This document shows positions 12,185-23,771 of a stretch of 64,000 nt of DNA, piece after piece. Under the pieces are notes generated by a model that saw nothing but the letters and a program-made list of their open reading frames with translations, ran no database searches and was not told the origin of the DNA. The position numbers and the translations under genes are program-made. Within the stretch, counting starts at the first letter, position 1. Each line of letters starts with the position of its first letter. This DNA comes from Capsicum annuum (lineage: Eukaryota > Streptophyta > Magnoliopsida > Solanales > Solanaceae), in assembly GCF_002878395.1 (NCBI RefSeq), contig NC_061121.1:10578398-10642397 (forward strand), read 5' to 3'.

Positions 12185-13397
12185 GTTTGGGTTTTTAAAG
12201 ATGAGTTGTGAGCATGAATATTTGTACTCCCTCTCTAGTTATAATCCTTTGATTTTTACATGTTACAAATTGAAAATTTTCACTTTTTGAAGCATGATAT
12301 AAATGTTTCTCTTGGCTATTTCTAAATGATTTGAGATTGATGGTGAATTAAAGAGAGGGTATTTTACTTGTTGATAAATGATGAAGATGTCTGGTGAAAG
12401 AATTGCATGATTCACAATAAAGTAAGTGACCACGACATGATTAAGAGTTGAAAAGAGGGAATCCTTGCATGGCTTTACATATGTTTTGAAAGATGAATCT
12501 TCTTGTACCGATTGAATGTTTTGGTGGTTTGAACATTATTTTTGAATGAAAGAATTATGTATGATAATTATGGCTTAGAATATGAATTGCAAGTCTTGGT
12601 ATGATGATACCAAAACAGATAATGCCATAACAGACTCAGAACTGAATATAAGTCAGATTTTATTTAGATTTTCAGATTTTGAATTTAGAAATGTGCATGT
12701 TTAAAACAGGTTAAAAATGGGTTTAAATATATTTAGATGGTTACCCAAAGAAAGTACAAGTTAAAAGACTCAATGCTAGAAACCGTAATTTGCTAACACG
12801 GGGTGATGGTACCATGCTTTGTGGTCTTGTGTACCTTGATACATGTCATCCCAATTTGGGACTATGGTTAGGAGCCATTCTATGTGGTCTTGTTCACTAC
12901 CGTGACATGTTGATTTGATTGGGGATCATGGCACCATGTTGTGGTCATGCGTGTCTCCCCTTATAGATACTCCAATCCTTGCGGCAAACTTGGATTGGGG
13001 GCTTGGCCACCGAGTCAAGGGCGGATTTAATATAGCCCATGGAATTACAAATTTTAGGGTGTATTATCTATCTCAGAAATAACATAAAGAGAGGTTTATG
13101 ATTTCAAAGAAATATTTCAAAGTCTTTTAAGTATGCCCATATGTTTTCCTATATCGTATGTAAACTTTTTTATGAATTGCTCTCACTTATGTTATATATA
13201 TCAAAGTACATTATTTTGGATTGCTCTGCGTACCAGTACATCTGTATTGACCCCCTATATTCCAGGATCTGAGGTACAGTCTTGGAGTCCCGCTAAGTTG
13301 TTGATTGATTGTCCAAAGTTTGCAGTTGGTGAGCCTCCTTTAATTCGGAAGGTCTTGGTTATTGGACATTACTATTTTGTTTTGTTTCATGGTCCGA

Positions 13398-13925
13398 CTT
13401 GGGGCCTTGTCCCGATTTTAGATAGAAGTTGTTGTCGTGTTGTTAGAAATTTTGCAGACTGGTGTCATGTATTTTGAATGTTATGAGCCTCGTTTCATAT
13501 TGTCTATTTGAATTAAGAAGTTGACCGTGTTTCTGTTTTGTTATGTCTTCTGCAATTCTTTATAGTTTATGAATTATGCATATGATTTCCAATTAGAGAG
13601 GCTCTCGGGCCTTCATGGTTCGGGATGCCCGTCATGGCCAGGGCCCCGGTTCGGGTCGTGACATCCCAGTTTTAGACTGATGATGGTTTTCATATTGTTA
13701 GAGATTTTGCAGAATGGTATTAGGTGTTTTTGAATGTTCATGAACTCATAGTCGTATTGTTCAATTAAAGTAAAAGAATGACCATGTTCCCGTATCGTTA
13801 TGTATTTCTGCATTTTTCCTTTTAGTATATGAATTGTGTACATGATTGCCAGTTGGAGAAGGGCTCTCTGGCCTTCTTGGTTTGGGATGCCCGTTGCGGC
13901 CAAGGCCTCGACTCGGATCGTGACA
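13398..13925 (+). repeat. Tandem duplication of an LTR 3' end (about 262-bp unit)
   Basis: 13398-13663 and 13664-13925 are diverged direct repeats. Each runs from a GTTAGARATTTTGCAGA block to a GGGATGCCCGT...TCGTGACA end. Confidence 0.8.
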
Positions 13926-14536
13926 CAAATATTAAAACTTGACGCGTAAAATTTTATTTTTACCTGACAAAAAATTGAACGGTGTGACTCAGAATCGACT
14001 CTGCGTCAAGCAAGAAGTTTTCTTATGGATTTTCAACTCTACCATTTTATTATATGATTAATGAATTTTTAATACAAATACAAAGTTTGAACAAAAGTTA
14101 ACCCCTACCCAATATCATGGATCCACCCTTATTTATAGCACAAAAAAGGAAAGAAAGAAAGAAGAAGAAGAAGAAGAAGAAAGAGTAAGTTATGTAGGTA
14201 CTTGCAAGTTAAAATGCATTCACAGATATTTAAACTTGCCGCGTAAAATGCTATGTAGGCATTTGTAAGTTAAATATATTAACAAATATTTAAACTTGCC
14301 GCATGAAATAATAAATTTCAATTACTTGAAATGCACTTTTGCTCCCTTTGCTTGTTAATATAGAAAAAATTTAGGAATTTCCATTTTATCATTTAATTAT
14401 CCATATGAAATACAAAATTTGTATTGCTCCATATTTGAGGGCAATATAATTATTTATTAGTCTAAATATAGCATATTTCCTATGTAAGGTGATCAAATTT
14501 AAAAAAAAAAAAACATATTGTAGTTGATTCAAAATG
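13926..14536. other. Non-coding stretch with GAA microsatellite
   Basis: No gene is seen. A GAAA/GAA repeat occupies 14147-14185. A short motif (ATTTAAACTTGCCGC) occurs at about 14228 and 14287, and in diverged form near 13929. Confidence 0.7.
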
Positions 14537-16614
14537 AAATGTGTTCAGGGCTGAATTCATGGTGTTAAAATCTGAACTAAAACACGATCTATTTCACATT
14601 TATTTTTCCCGGTGATGCTTTATATCTCTTTAAAGCAGCTAAGGAGGAGGCGACAACTATTAGGAAATGCTTGGAGATTTCTCAGGCAGCTTTTGGCCAA
14701 CAGGTAAATTTTTGAAAGTCTGATATATTTTTCAGTCGCAACAGATTACAGAAATCCTTCATGTTAAGGAGGTGGATACTCCTGGAGAGTATCTTGGCTT
14801 ACCAACAGTAGTTGGAAGAAGTAAAAAATCAATTTTTGCTTATATTCAAGATAAGATTAATCTCAAAGATGAATAGTTGGAAGTGCACTAGTCTTTCTCG
14901 AGAGGGACGAGAAGTTTTGCTCAAAACTGTGGTTCAATCAATTCCAATTTATGTGATGAATCCAACACCATATGTGCATCTATTGAGCAAGCAATGAATG
15001 GATTTTTGTGGAAATTGGGAACAGAGGAAAAAGGGGGGATCAGGTGGATATCTTGGCAGAAAGCTTGTGTCTGCAAGGAGGATTGGGGTTTGGGTTTCTG
15101 CGAGCTCCATCACTTCAATTTTCCCATGCTCTTGAAAACAGGTTGGAACCTTTTGACTAGACCTGAGGCTCTTGTGAGTGATCTTTTCCAAGCCCGATAC
15201 TACCATAAATCTAATTTTCTTGATGCAGGACTAGGATCCAATCCTAGCTTTGGATGGCACGGCTTATGTGCAGGAAAACAAATTCTAGAACAAGGGTGTC
15301 TTCGGGGTATTGGGAACAGGAATACAACAAGAGTCTATATCGACCCATGGATACTGAAGGACAACTTGAGTTATATTGAAAGTTCTAATTTTCTTGGGAG
15401 TGAGAACTGTCTTGGGCTGATCTGATGGAGCAAAATGCACGATAATGAAATTGGAATTTGCTACGTACTCTTTTTAATGACTCAGATAGACGCAGTTTGA
15501 AAAATCCACCTGAGTATTAGGCCCCGAGGAGATACATAGATGAGCAAATGGGATACTAAGGGATTGTATCGTCTCCTTTATAATCAAAATGTATCACCAA
15601 ACCAGCAAAACCAACAACTTTGGAAGTTCATCAGGAGCATTTCATGACCTCCTAAGGTGCTTAATTTTATCTGGAGATCTTTAAGAAATATCTTACCTAT
15701 ATGTGACAGCCTTTTCAAGAAGAAATATGTTGCTAGTTCAATCTGTCTGCGATGTTTGCAGGCACCGGAGATTGTGAAACATTGCTTGATAGGATGCCAT
15801 TTTGCAAATTAAGCAATGCTGAATTCAATCAAATTTTGGCTGGCATGATTTAACAGGAGATTTTGTGGAATGGTTTGAGGAACAAAGAAAGAGAAACCTG
15901 AAAATGAAATTAGAGAAAGCAGTCATGATCTTGTGGAGCTTATGGGAAGCTAGAAACAATCTATGTTGGAACAATAAGCAAAGTACGCCCACTGCCACTT
16001 TATGCCGTGCAAAGAAGGCACTGGAGGAATGGAAGAATGCCAATTTGGAGACGAGATGGTGCTGCTGCTGCTGTGCATAATATGAATACTAAATGAGAGC
16101 TACCTCCGCTTGGCACAATCAAATGTAATACCGATGCTTCTTACGATATCCATACAGCTTTGGCGGAGGTAAACATGGTGCTACATAATCACTTGGGTCA
16201 ATTCATTGCTAGAAAAACTATGTTCCTTGGTCGTGTTGCTGGCCCTTTATTGGCCAAGATCATTGGGGTACATGAGGTTGTCACTTGGTTAAAGGATCGA
16301 TTGAGTACAACGAAGTTGACTGTGGAAACCTTGTGAAGCAACTCTGGAAGAAAATTTGGTCAACTACTCTTATTTTGATTCTCTGTCTTTGATTGTAAAA
16401 CTTTTCTCAAAGAGTTGCCATTTTTTCCTAGTCGAATGTTAAGAAATCAGCGGATCGGATTGCTCATTTTCTTGCTAGAGCATCTGCTTCTATGTCTGGT
16501 TCAATAGAGTGGGATACTAACGCTCCGTCTCTGATACTGATGTACTCGAGTTTGATTTGAATAATACATGATGAAAAACCCATTGAAAAAAATGAAAAAA
16601 AAAAATGTGTTCAG
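14537..16614 (+). mobile_element. 5'-truncated L1-type LINE with 12-bp target-site duplication
   Basis: AAATGTGTTCAG occurs at 14537-14548 and again at 16603-16614, directly after an A-rich tail. Between them lies the C-terminal half of a plant L1 ORF2, in + orientation. Flanking duplication, A-rich 3' end and 5' truncation together are the signature of target-primed reverse transcription. Confidence 0.93.
14608..16560 (+). pseudogene. LINE ORF2 remnant: RT thumb, zf-RVT region, RNase H
   Basis: The remnant starts at the reverse transcriptase xxDD motif (here PGDALYLF, active-site residue lost). It continues through the maturase-like segment (SLSREGREVLLKTVVQSIP), then EKGGIRW and GCLRGIGNRNTTRVY blocks of plant L1 ORF2. 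A cysteine-rich zf-RVT region lies at about 15660-15800. A C-terminal RNase H follows at about 16120-16540 (NTDASY, then EVVTWLKDR). The frame changes at least three times (near 14730, 14990, 15420) and has several stops. It is non-functional. Confidence 0.9.
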
Positions 16615-16800
16615 TCATACATTATAAACCAAAATCAGAATTTACTAATGACCGAAGGATCGAAAAAAAGTTATTCTTGACAAATAAATTAATTAACAGT
16701 TAAAAGGAAGAAGGGAAATGAACCATAAATATCACTCCGTTTATAAATATGTTTGCAAATTTTAATTAGTATCAATGGACAAAAAAAGAAGAAGATGATA

Positions 16801-16998
16801 TCAGAGTATGCAAATACTTTTACAACGAAAAATGGACTTGATTGGTAATCTTGAAAGAATTTCCACTACAATTACCCTTGGAAGATCCAGAATTGTGACT
16901 TCACCGATTCTTGTATTCTGCTTGGAACTAAGCATTGGGTTTGCGACAGTGATAGGAACATCAAAAAACTTGGATTGTTTTTTTATCACGATAAGCAA
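16801..16998 (-). pseudogene. F-box domain fragment
   Basis: On the minus strand, 65 residues contain LPRVIVVEILSRLPIKSI followed by a truncated KSVCKxW-like end. This is the N-terminal F-box that recruits SKP1 in SCF ubiquitin ligases. Nothing resembling a kelch or F-box-associated domain follows downstream, and the frame ends before the motif is complete. It is a dead fragment rather than a gene. The preceding 30 residues are not recognised. Confidence 0.7.
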
Positions 16999-17020
16999 AG
17001 AGTCCTCGTCAGGCGTCTAA

Positions 17021-17640
17021 GCAAAACCAAGTGGAAGAGTTCCCATTGTTTTGCAAATTTGAGAACCCAAAATCTTTTTTACTTGGGTGGCGTCGCTCTC
17101 TATTGCTCTTTCCGTGGAACTTTTTCTCCATTTTTTAGAGTCAGGCAGGATAATATTTCTAGTCCAAGTAAAGCAGCATGATTACATTCTTGGCATCCCT
17201 ACTGTAATACTCGTCCTGTTGCTTCTCCACCTGCTGGAAATTTGTTTTCCAAGTTCCTCCAAAGCATGTACTTTTTCTCAACCGTGAGATTGGTTGATGT
17301 AACATATACGCGAAGGGCATCCAGAAAAACTGAATAGTTTATAGGGAGAGAACCACTTCATGCAACGGCATTATAAGTAGCTTTGGAACTTCAACTTTTG
17401 TTAAGTACTTTTGTTCCGAGTATTGAGACATTTTTGTTCAGGTGATTTGACATCAGTTCTTGGGGATTGAGCATCATGGAGTTATGTTTTAACTCAAGTA
17501 ATGAAGTCTTCTGCCTCACTTGTTTTGGAATCACCACTTAAGTCTTCTCAAAAAGATGATAAAGGTGTAGTAGCATCCTAGCAAAAGATTTACAAGTAAG
17601 GTCATTTTACTCTGTGCAATCAACAAATAAAGAAACCTAA
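17021..17640. other. Unassigned non-coding or decayed sequence
   Basis: No family is recognised. On the minus strand short frames at about 17090-17330 look protein-like (KYMLWRNLENKF) but are interrupted. This could be a decayed host gene exon. Confidence 0.3.
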
Positions 17641-17642
17641 TA

Positions 17643-18115
17643 CTTCATCCATTTCGTTTTAGTTGATCATCTTACTAAAAATATTTGTTACAATTTAATT
17701 GTCTTATTTATGAAAACAATTTTGTTACTCCTTTCGTTTCATATTAGTTGGCCCTCTTGCTAAAAATACTTGTTTCATTTTAGTTGTCCAAGTTCTAAAA
17801 TCAAAAGAAGTTTATAGTGTTTTTCCAATACTACCCCTATAATTAAATGATTATATAAAGTATATACATTCAAATTTATATTTTCAATGCATAATTAATA
17901 GAGTTATTTAGTAAAATAAACCTCTACTAAATATTTTTTAAGAGAAGTGTCAAGTCAATAAGGGTTAACTAAAATGAAATGAAGGGGCCTGTACTTTCAA
18001 TGTTAACCCATCATTAATTGACTATATAAAATGTATGTACTCAAATTTATGTTTTCAAAGCATAATTAATAAGACTAATTTGATAAAATAAACTCCTAAT
18101 AAATAAGAATCAAGG
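17643..18115. repeat. Stowaway-like MITE with a second one nested inside
   Basis: The outer element starts CTTCATCCATTTCGTTTTAG after TA. At 17728-17991 a second element (CTCCTTTCGTTTCA...TGAAATGAAGGGG) is inserted, flanked by TA on both sides. The outer element then resumes with TTAACCCATCATTAATTGAC. The outer right end is blurred. Stowaway MITEs are moved by Tc1/mariner transposases. Confidence 0.75.
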
Positions 18116-18233
18116 TACTGAAGATGCATAAAAGGATGAGAAAATAGATGTGAACACTGCATATAAAGAGACATATCAATTGATTGATATTATAGGGTTG
18201 GAACTTCTCAAACTTTGAGATCTAATTAAGGAG

Positions 18234-19160
18234 TGTTAGGAAATGTGAAGTTGTGATGATGGACATGTGAATGAAACATGTTGTGCAAGTTGTTCCATAC
18301 AAGTGAAGAAAGAGAAGTTACTGGTTCTCACATGTACTGCATATTGAAGCTGACGCAAGGCTGACAAGGCATTAATAGAAAAGTGGATAAGCAAGGAAGC
18401 TCAAAATTGCTACTAATACTTATCATATTCAGCAAGAAGATTGAGGAGAAGATAAGTGCAACACTTAGAGTTTGAATTGATCAAGGAGTCCAGCTAGACT
18501 AAGAGATGAAGTAAAAGAGTCCCATTGAGTCAAGGTGAGAGACGGCAGCAACAAAGAGTGAAACTACCTGAGAGTCCTATTAAAGATAGAATAGTACATC
18601 AACTAAAGGACTCATCAAGGAGTTTGCTTAAATACAATATACGACATTCAAAGTTTCACTCATGCACTGATAAGGCAAATCATCAATCAGTAAATCAGCT
18701 CACCAAACTTGAAGAAGAACCCGGTCCTTTACTTAGCAAGTCCTAGACTTTGTAGTAGGTTGGATCTTTAAGTTGTAATGAGTCTTTTGTTCTAGTATCA
18801 TTGAAGTATAAACTGAGTTAGGAGTTGTGTCTTCAAGTTAGGAAACTCGAAGACTTGGGAACAGTTATCTTGGGAAGATTTGTGTTTTTTGGAGAAATAG
18901 GAGTTAGAAGTTTTAATTCCTAGCTTACAAGAAGTCTTGTATTTTGTTGATTGTTGAGGCTAAAGAGTTATAGTGGAGTTAGGGTTAAATCCTGTAGAGG
19001 TGCAGGTCATGGTTTTTCACACCTTTTTTGAGTTGAGTGTTTTTTACATAAAAATACTATGTTCAACTTTTACTTTAGTGAACCACGTTATCTTATTTGT
19101 TCCACAGATAGGTAACTAGTAGAGTATATTATTAAAATCAGTAGGGCACGTACTCTAACA
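18234..19160 (+). repeat. 5' LTR of Copia-1
   Basis: 927 bp, beginning TGTTAGG and ending TCTAACA, followed after 2 bp by a primer binding site. The boundary rests on these inverted ends, because the 3' partner is missing. Confidence 0.82.
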
Positions 19161-19162
19161 AG

Positions 19163-19174
19163 TGGTATTAGAGC
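19163..19174 (+). other. Primer binding site of Copia-1
   Basis: TGGTATTAGAGC differs by one base from the initiator tRNA-Met complement and sits 2 bp after the LTR. Confidence 0.88.
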
Positions 19175-19216
19175 GGGGTTTTCTTAAATAAAGCTAGCAC
19201 CTAAGAAAAAATCACA

Positions 19217-20945
19217 ATGATGAATTTTTCACCTCTTACTGGTCACAATGAAGGTCAATCAACTACTAGATCTCCACTATTTGATGGCTCTCACTTTATC
19301 TGGTGGAAATCCAGGATGGAGATGTTCATCCAAGGTGAAGACTACGAATTATGGGATAGGATTACTGATGGTCCTACTATTCCAATGAAGTTGGTTGATG
19401 GTGAACCAGTCAAGAAAGTAAGGAGTGAATTTACTGCTGATGACTTAGTGGCATTAAAGAAAAATGCTAAGGCTAAGAACATCTTAGTCTGTGGATTGGG
19501 ACTAGCTGAATACAACAGAGTGTCAACCTGTACCACTGCTAAGCAAATTTGGGATGCACTGGTAAATGCACATGAGGGTACCTCTCATGTAACAAAATTC
19601 AGAATTTCTCTTCTTTTTACTGAGTATGAGGCAGTTAAGATGGCGGAAAATAAATCCTTGCATGAGATGATAACAAGGCTTACTGCCTTAATAAATGAGC
19701 TGACTTCCTTGGGAAAATCCATCACTGAGGAGGAACAAGTTGAAAAGGTATTGAGGATAGTACCAAAAACAAAATAAAATGTTAAGGTAACTACAATTAA
19801 GGAGGCAAATAAAGATCTCATAGGTATGACCCTAGATGAACTGGTAGGAAATTTGAGGACTTATGAAATGGAAGTTGATGGAACCAAACAACAAGCAGCT
19901 CTTGAGACAATCTTAGCTTTGAAGTCTTCTGATAGTGATGAAGAAATTGAAATTGACAAGGAACAAGTTGCCTTCATAACTAAGAACTTCAACAAATTCT
20001 TTAAAAAGAAGAAGGGGACAGGTAACAAGAAACATTCAAATGACAATCCAAATGAATGCTACAAGTGTGGTAAGACTTTTCATCAGATCAGAGATTGTCC
20101 TATCTAGGAAATAGAATGGAGAAAGAAAAAGGCTGAAAAGAACTGAAAGAAAAGGCCAAAAGAAAGAAGAAGGAAGAACATGCAATGATAGCAGCATGGG
20201 GATCTAATTCAGATGATGATGAAGTTGATGAAGCTGCATTCATGGCTCTTGGAGATTTAGACTTAAAGGAAAAAAATGATGCTTCTGACGTAAGTATACT
20301 TGAAATTAAAGAAAAACTGCATTTATTTTCTAAATCAAAACTAGTTTCCTTAATGAGTCAACTAATTGATGATTTCCAAGAATTAACTTTTGATGGGGAT
20401 GAGTTGTTTAATAGTCTTGCAAGTCTTAAATTTGATCTCATTGATTTAAAAGCTTGAAAGGATACAGTTGAAAAGGAAAGTTTCACTCTCAAGAAACAGG
20501 TTGCAAAACTTGATTCTTCAAATAATAATCTTAAATCTGAAGTCCTAAAATGTCACTCACTGAAAATAGAAAAAAGGCCATGAGTAAAGAACAAGAAAGT
20601 GTTGAACTTGAATTAGAGAAGTACAAACAAGAGTGTAGTGATGCAACAGACATGATAAATAAACTAAGTCAAAAAGTCTTTAAACTAAAACTTGATCTTG
20701 AAAGAGCTAATAGGTGGACAAATTCTTCAAGAATTGTTTACAAGTTGAGTGAAAGAAATCACAATAAAAAGATAAGTTTGGGTTTCCATAAAGGTTTTGA
20801 TGATCCTAAAGATTTATGTTATATCTGTGATAACCTTGGACATCTAATCACTGAATGTCCAGTGGCTGCTAAAAGCAGATCTAACAGTCAAAACCTGGCA
20901 AATAGATTTTCTCAAACCAAAAAGAAAAGAATTGGTTCAGGTTAA
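19217..20945 (+). pseudogene. Copia-1 gag (UBN2 type) with two zinc knuckles, inactivated
   Basis: The ATG at 19217 opens a gag of the plant copia UBN2 class (FDGSHFIWWKSRMEMFI near the N-terminus, then WDALVNAHEGT). A stop ends the frame at 19775 and reading continues to 20107 with a complete CX2CX4HX4C knuckle (CYKCGKTFHQIRDC). A charged, coiled-coil-like stretch follows at 20185-20720. A second knuckle (CYICDNLGHLITEC) lies near 20817. Stops and small shifts at 20105, 20455 and 20943 break it. Two knuckles separated by a coiled region suggest an extended gag. Confidence 0.9.
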
Positions 20946-21060
20946 AGAAACAGGTCACATAACATGTTGCCAACATGGACTAGAAGAAATTTAATTCATC
21001 TATTTACTCATAAAACAGGACCTAAGCTTGTCTGGATTCCTATGTCTAACCATTGATTTC

Positions 21061-22110
21061 TTGTAGGAGAAAGTGAAAGAAAGCAAAATGCATTGGTACC
21101 TGGACAGTGCTTGTTCAAGACATATGACTGGTGATAATAAAAAGTTTCTTTCACTCTCTAAAATAAATGGAGGAGGAGTTTCTTTTGGTGATGGTAAAAA
21201 GGGAATCATTACTGGAGTTGGAAAAATTGACTCATCTGAGTCAACAGCATTGGAAGATGTCTATCTTGTAGAAGGATTGAAGCATAACCTGCTGAGCATT
21301 TCACAACTGTATGATAAAGGTAATAAAGTTATTTTTACTTCTGCAGAAGTCAAATTCAAGAGAATGGACACCAAAGAGATTGTGCTCACTATAAGGAGAT
21401 CCAAAAATGTATATCAAGCTGATATAATGGCAATACCAGGACCAGAGTTGACTTGTTTGAGTGCAATGGAAAATGATCCCCTCATTTAGCACAGGAGACC
21501 TGGACATGCAAGTCTGAAACAACTAAACATAATTTCTTCCAAAGATATAGTATTGGGATTTCCCAAGACCAAGTTTAAGGAAGAAAAGTTATGTAGTGCC
21601 TATGTAAGGGGGAAGTAGGTAAGATCTTCTTTTAAGTCAAAGAACAATGTCAGCACTACCAAGTGTCTTGGCCTGGTCCATATGGACTTATGTGGACTAA
21701 TGAGACTTCAAAGCAGAGGTGAAAAAAGATATGTTTTTATGATTGTTGATGATTATTCCATATTCACCTGGACATTGTTTCTAGCCTCTAAAGAAGATGC
21801 CTTTTATGGATTTATAATTTTCATCAAGAAAATTAAAAAGAAACTGGGCACTTCATTAGTTTTCATAAGTTCTAACCATGGTACAGAATTTAAGAATGTC
21901 AAATTTTTAGAACTTTGTTCAGCAAATGGTATAGATCATAACTTCTCTGCTCTCAGAACACCACAACAAAATGGAGTGGTAATAAAGAAAGAATAGAACT
22001 TTGGAAGATATGGCTAGAACAATGATGTTTGTAGCAAATCTTGCTAAAAACCTTTGGGCTGAGGTAATTAGTACTGCAGCATATATCATAAATAGATAAA
22101 TGATCAGACC
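21061..22110 (+). pseudogene. Copia-1 protease and integrase, inactivated
   Basis: The protease core WYLDSACSRHMTGD is at about 21091; the family usually has DSGCSRHMTG. The GAG-pre-integrase segment ends near 21620. The integrase core (DDE) is at 21660-22010: the first Asp is present (IVDDYS), the second is Asn (SSNHGTEF), and the Glu of the NGVVERK motif is replaced. Stops at 21487 and 21994 interrupt the frame. With two of three catalytic residues gone, integration activity is lost. Confidence 0.9.
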
Positions 22111-22466
22111 TATTCTAGAGAATACTCCCTATGAATTAAAGAAAACCAAACATTTTTTATTTTAGAACTTGTGGTTGTAAATGTTTTATTCACAATAATG
22201 AAAAGGATAATCTGGGAAAATTTGATGCTAAAAGTGATAAGGGTATCTTCTTAGGATATTCACTTCATAATAAGGCTTATAGGGTTCTAAACAATAGAAC
22301 AAACTGTGTTAAAGAAAGCATGCATGTAGTTTTTGATGAATCTCATGTTAAGACTAACCTGCAGGAAGGAAGTGACTCTGAGGAATAGGTTACACAATCT
22401 AATTCATCGGCTAGAGCTACCAAATATGGAGGCACCTCAATAGGGGGAACTGATTCTGGAGGCATA

Positions 22467-23771
22467 GTGACAGGGGGAATTGAGCCACCAACTGTCCCAG
22501 CTCAGAATATCTGTAGTGATCCTAGTAGCTCACTAGGTTTGGTCCCAAAAGGTTATAAGTATCAAGGATCACATCCTATTGAGAATGTTCTCACTGATCT
22601 CACTTCTGGGATTACCATAAGGTATGGATTAAGAAGCATATGTGGGTTCAATGCATTCTTGTCAGAAATTGAGTCAAAGAAAGTAACTAAAGCACTGCTT
22701 GATATTGATTGGATCATAGCAATACAGGATGAGTTAAATTAGTTTAAGAGAAGCAAAGTGTGGCACTTAGTTCCACTCCCAAAAGACAAAATAGTAATTC
22801 GAACTAAGTGGGTATACAGGAATAAGGTTGATGAGCATGGAACAGTTACAAGAAATAAGGCAAGATTAGTGTTCCAAGAGTACAATCAAGAAGAAGGCAT
22901 AGATTTTGATGAGATGTTTGCTCCTGTAGCCAGAATTAAAGCAATAAGACTGCTTATTGCTTTTTCTACTTATAGGGAATTCATTATTTATCAAATGGAT
23001 GTCAAGAGTGCATTCTTGAATGGCATTCTCAAAGAGGAACTGTATGTCAAACAACCACCAGGATTTTAAAGTCAGGAGTTTCCCAATCATGTGTAAAAAC
23101 TGGACAAGGCTTTGTATGGACTGAAACAAGCTCTAAGAGCTTGGTATGAAAGATTGTCAAAGTTTCTTCTGGAGCATGATGACACTAGAGGTAAAATTGA
23201 CAACACTCTCTTCTTAAAAACTAATGAAAAATATCTATTGGTAGTGCAGGTGTATATTGATTACATTATCTTTGGCTCTACACTTATGAGTTGTGAGTTG
23301 AGATGAGTATGATGGGGGAGCTGAACTTCTTCTTAGGTTTGCAAATTAAACAACTAGCATCTGGAACCATGATCCATCAGTATAAGTGTTAAGGAACTTC
23401 TCAAAAGATTTTCCATGGAAGAGGCAAAAGAGATTAGCACTCCAATTGCCACTGCTACAAAACTTGATTTGGATGAAATAGGTCCTGATGTGGAGCAAAA
23501 GTTGTATAGTGGAATGATAGGTTCATTATTGTATCTCACAGCAAGAAGGCTAGACATTGTGTTTAGTGTAGGTCTATATGCTACATTTCAAGCAAATCCC
23601 AAAGAGTCTCATCTAAAATTTGTGAAAAGAATCTTTAGATATTTCAAAGAAACCAGTGATCTTGGTTCATAGTACCCAAAAGGTAGTAACTTTAATTTGG
23701 TAGGTTACTCTGATACTGAATATGAAGGATACTTGGTGGATAGAAAAAGAACCACAGGTATGGCACAGTTC
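22467..23771 (+). pseudogene. Copia-1 reverse transcriptase and first part of RNase H, inactivated
   Basis: The RT (RVT_2 type) starts near 22740 with [22 protein letters not shown]. The first catalytic Asp is in [11 protein letters not shown] (intact). The YVDD box near 23252 reads YIDY, so a catalytic Asp is lost. The frame is interrupted at 22742, 23067 and 23304. RNase H begins at about 23640 and is cut at 23771 inside the GMAQF motif by the chromovirus, whose target duplication AGTTC is at 23767-23771. Confidence 0.9.

Larger units (their letters stand above)
11403..13925 (+). repeat. Related gypsy-type LTR, + orientation, with duplicated end (fragment C)
   Basis: The first ~550 bp are an inverted counterpart of fragment B around 10840-11290 (shared GATTTGTCCAAA and CGATTATACAAGGGTC blocks). 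After about 11950 it follows a different LTR type, ending GGGTTCGTGACA-like at 13663 and again at 13925. Protein-like frames here (for example 13133-13477) lack any family signature. Confidence 0.65.

Noticed and set aside
13133..13477. 114-residue open frame
   Set aside because: It lies in LTR fragment C, shows no family motif, and the same LTR type elsewhere is non-coding.
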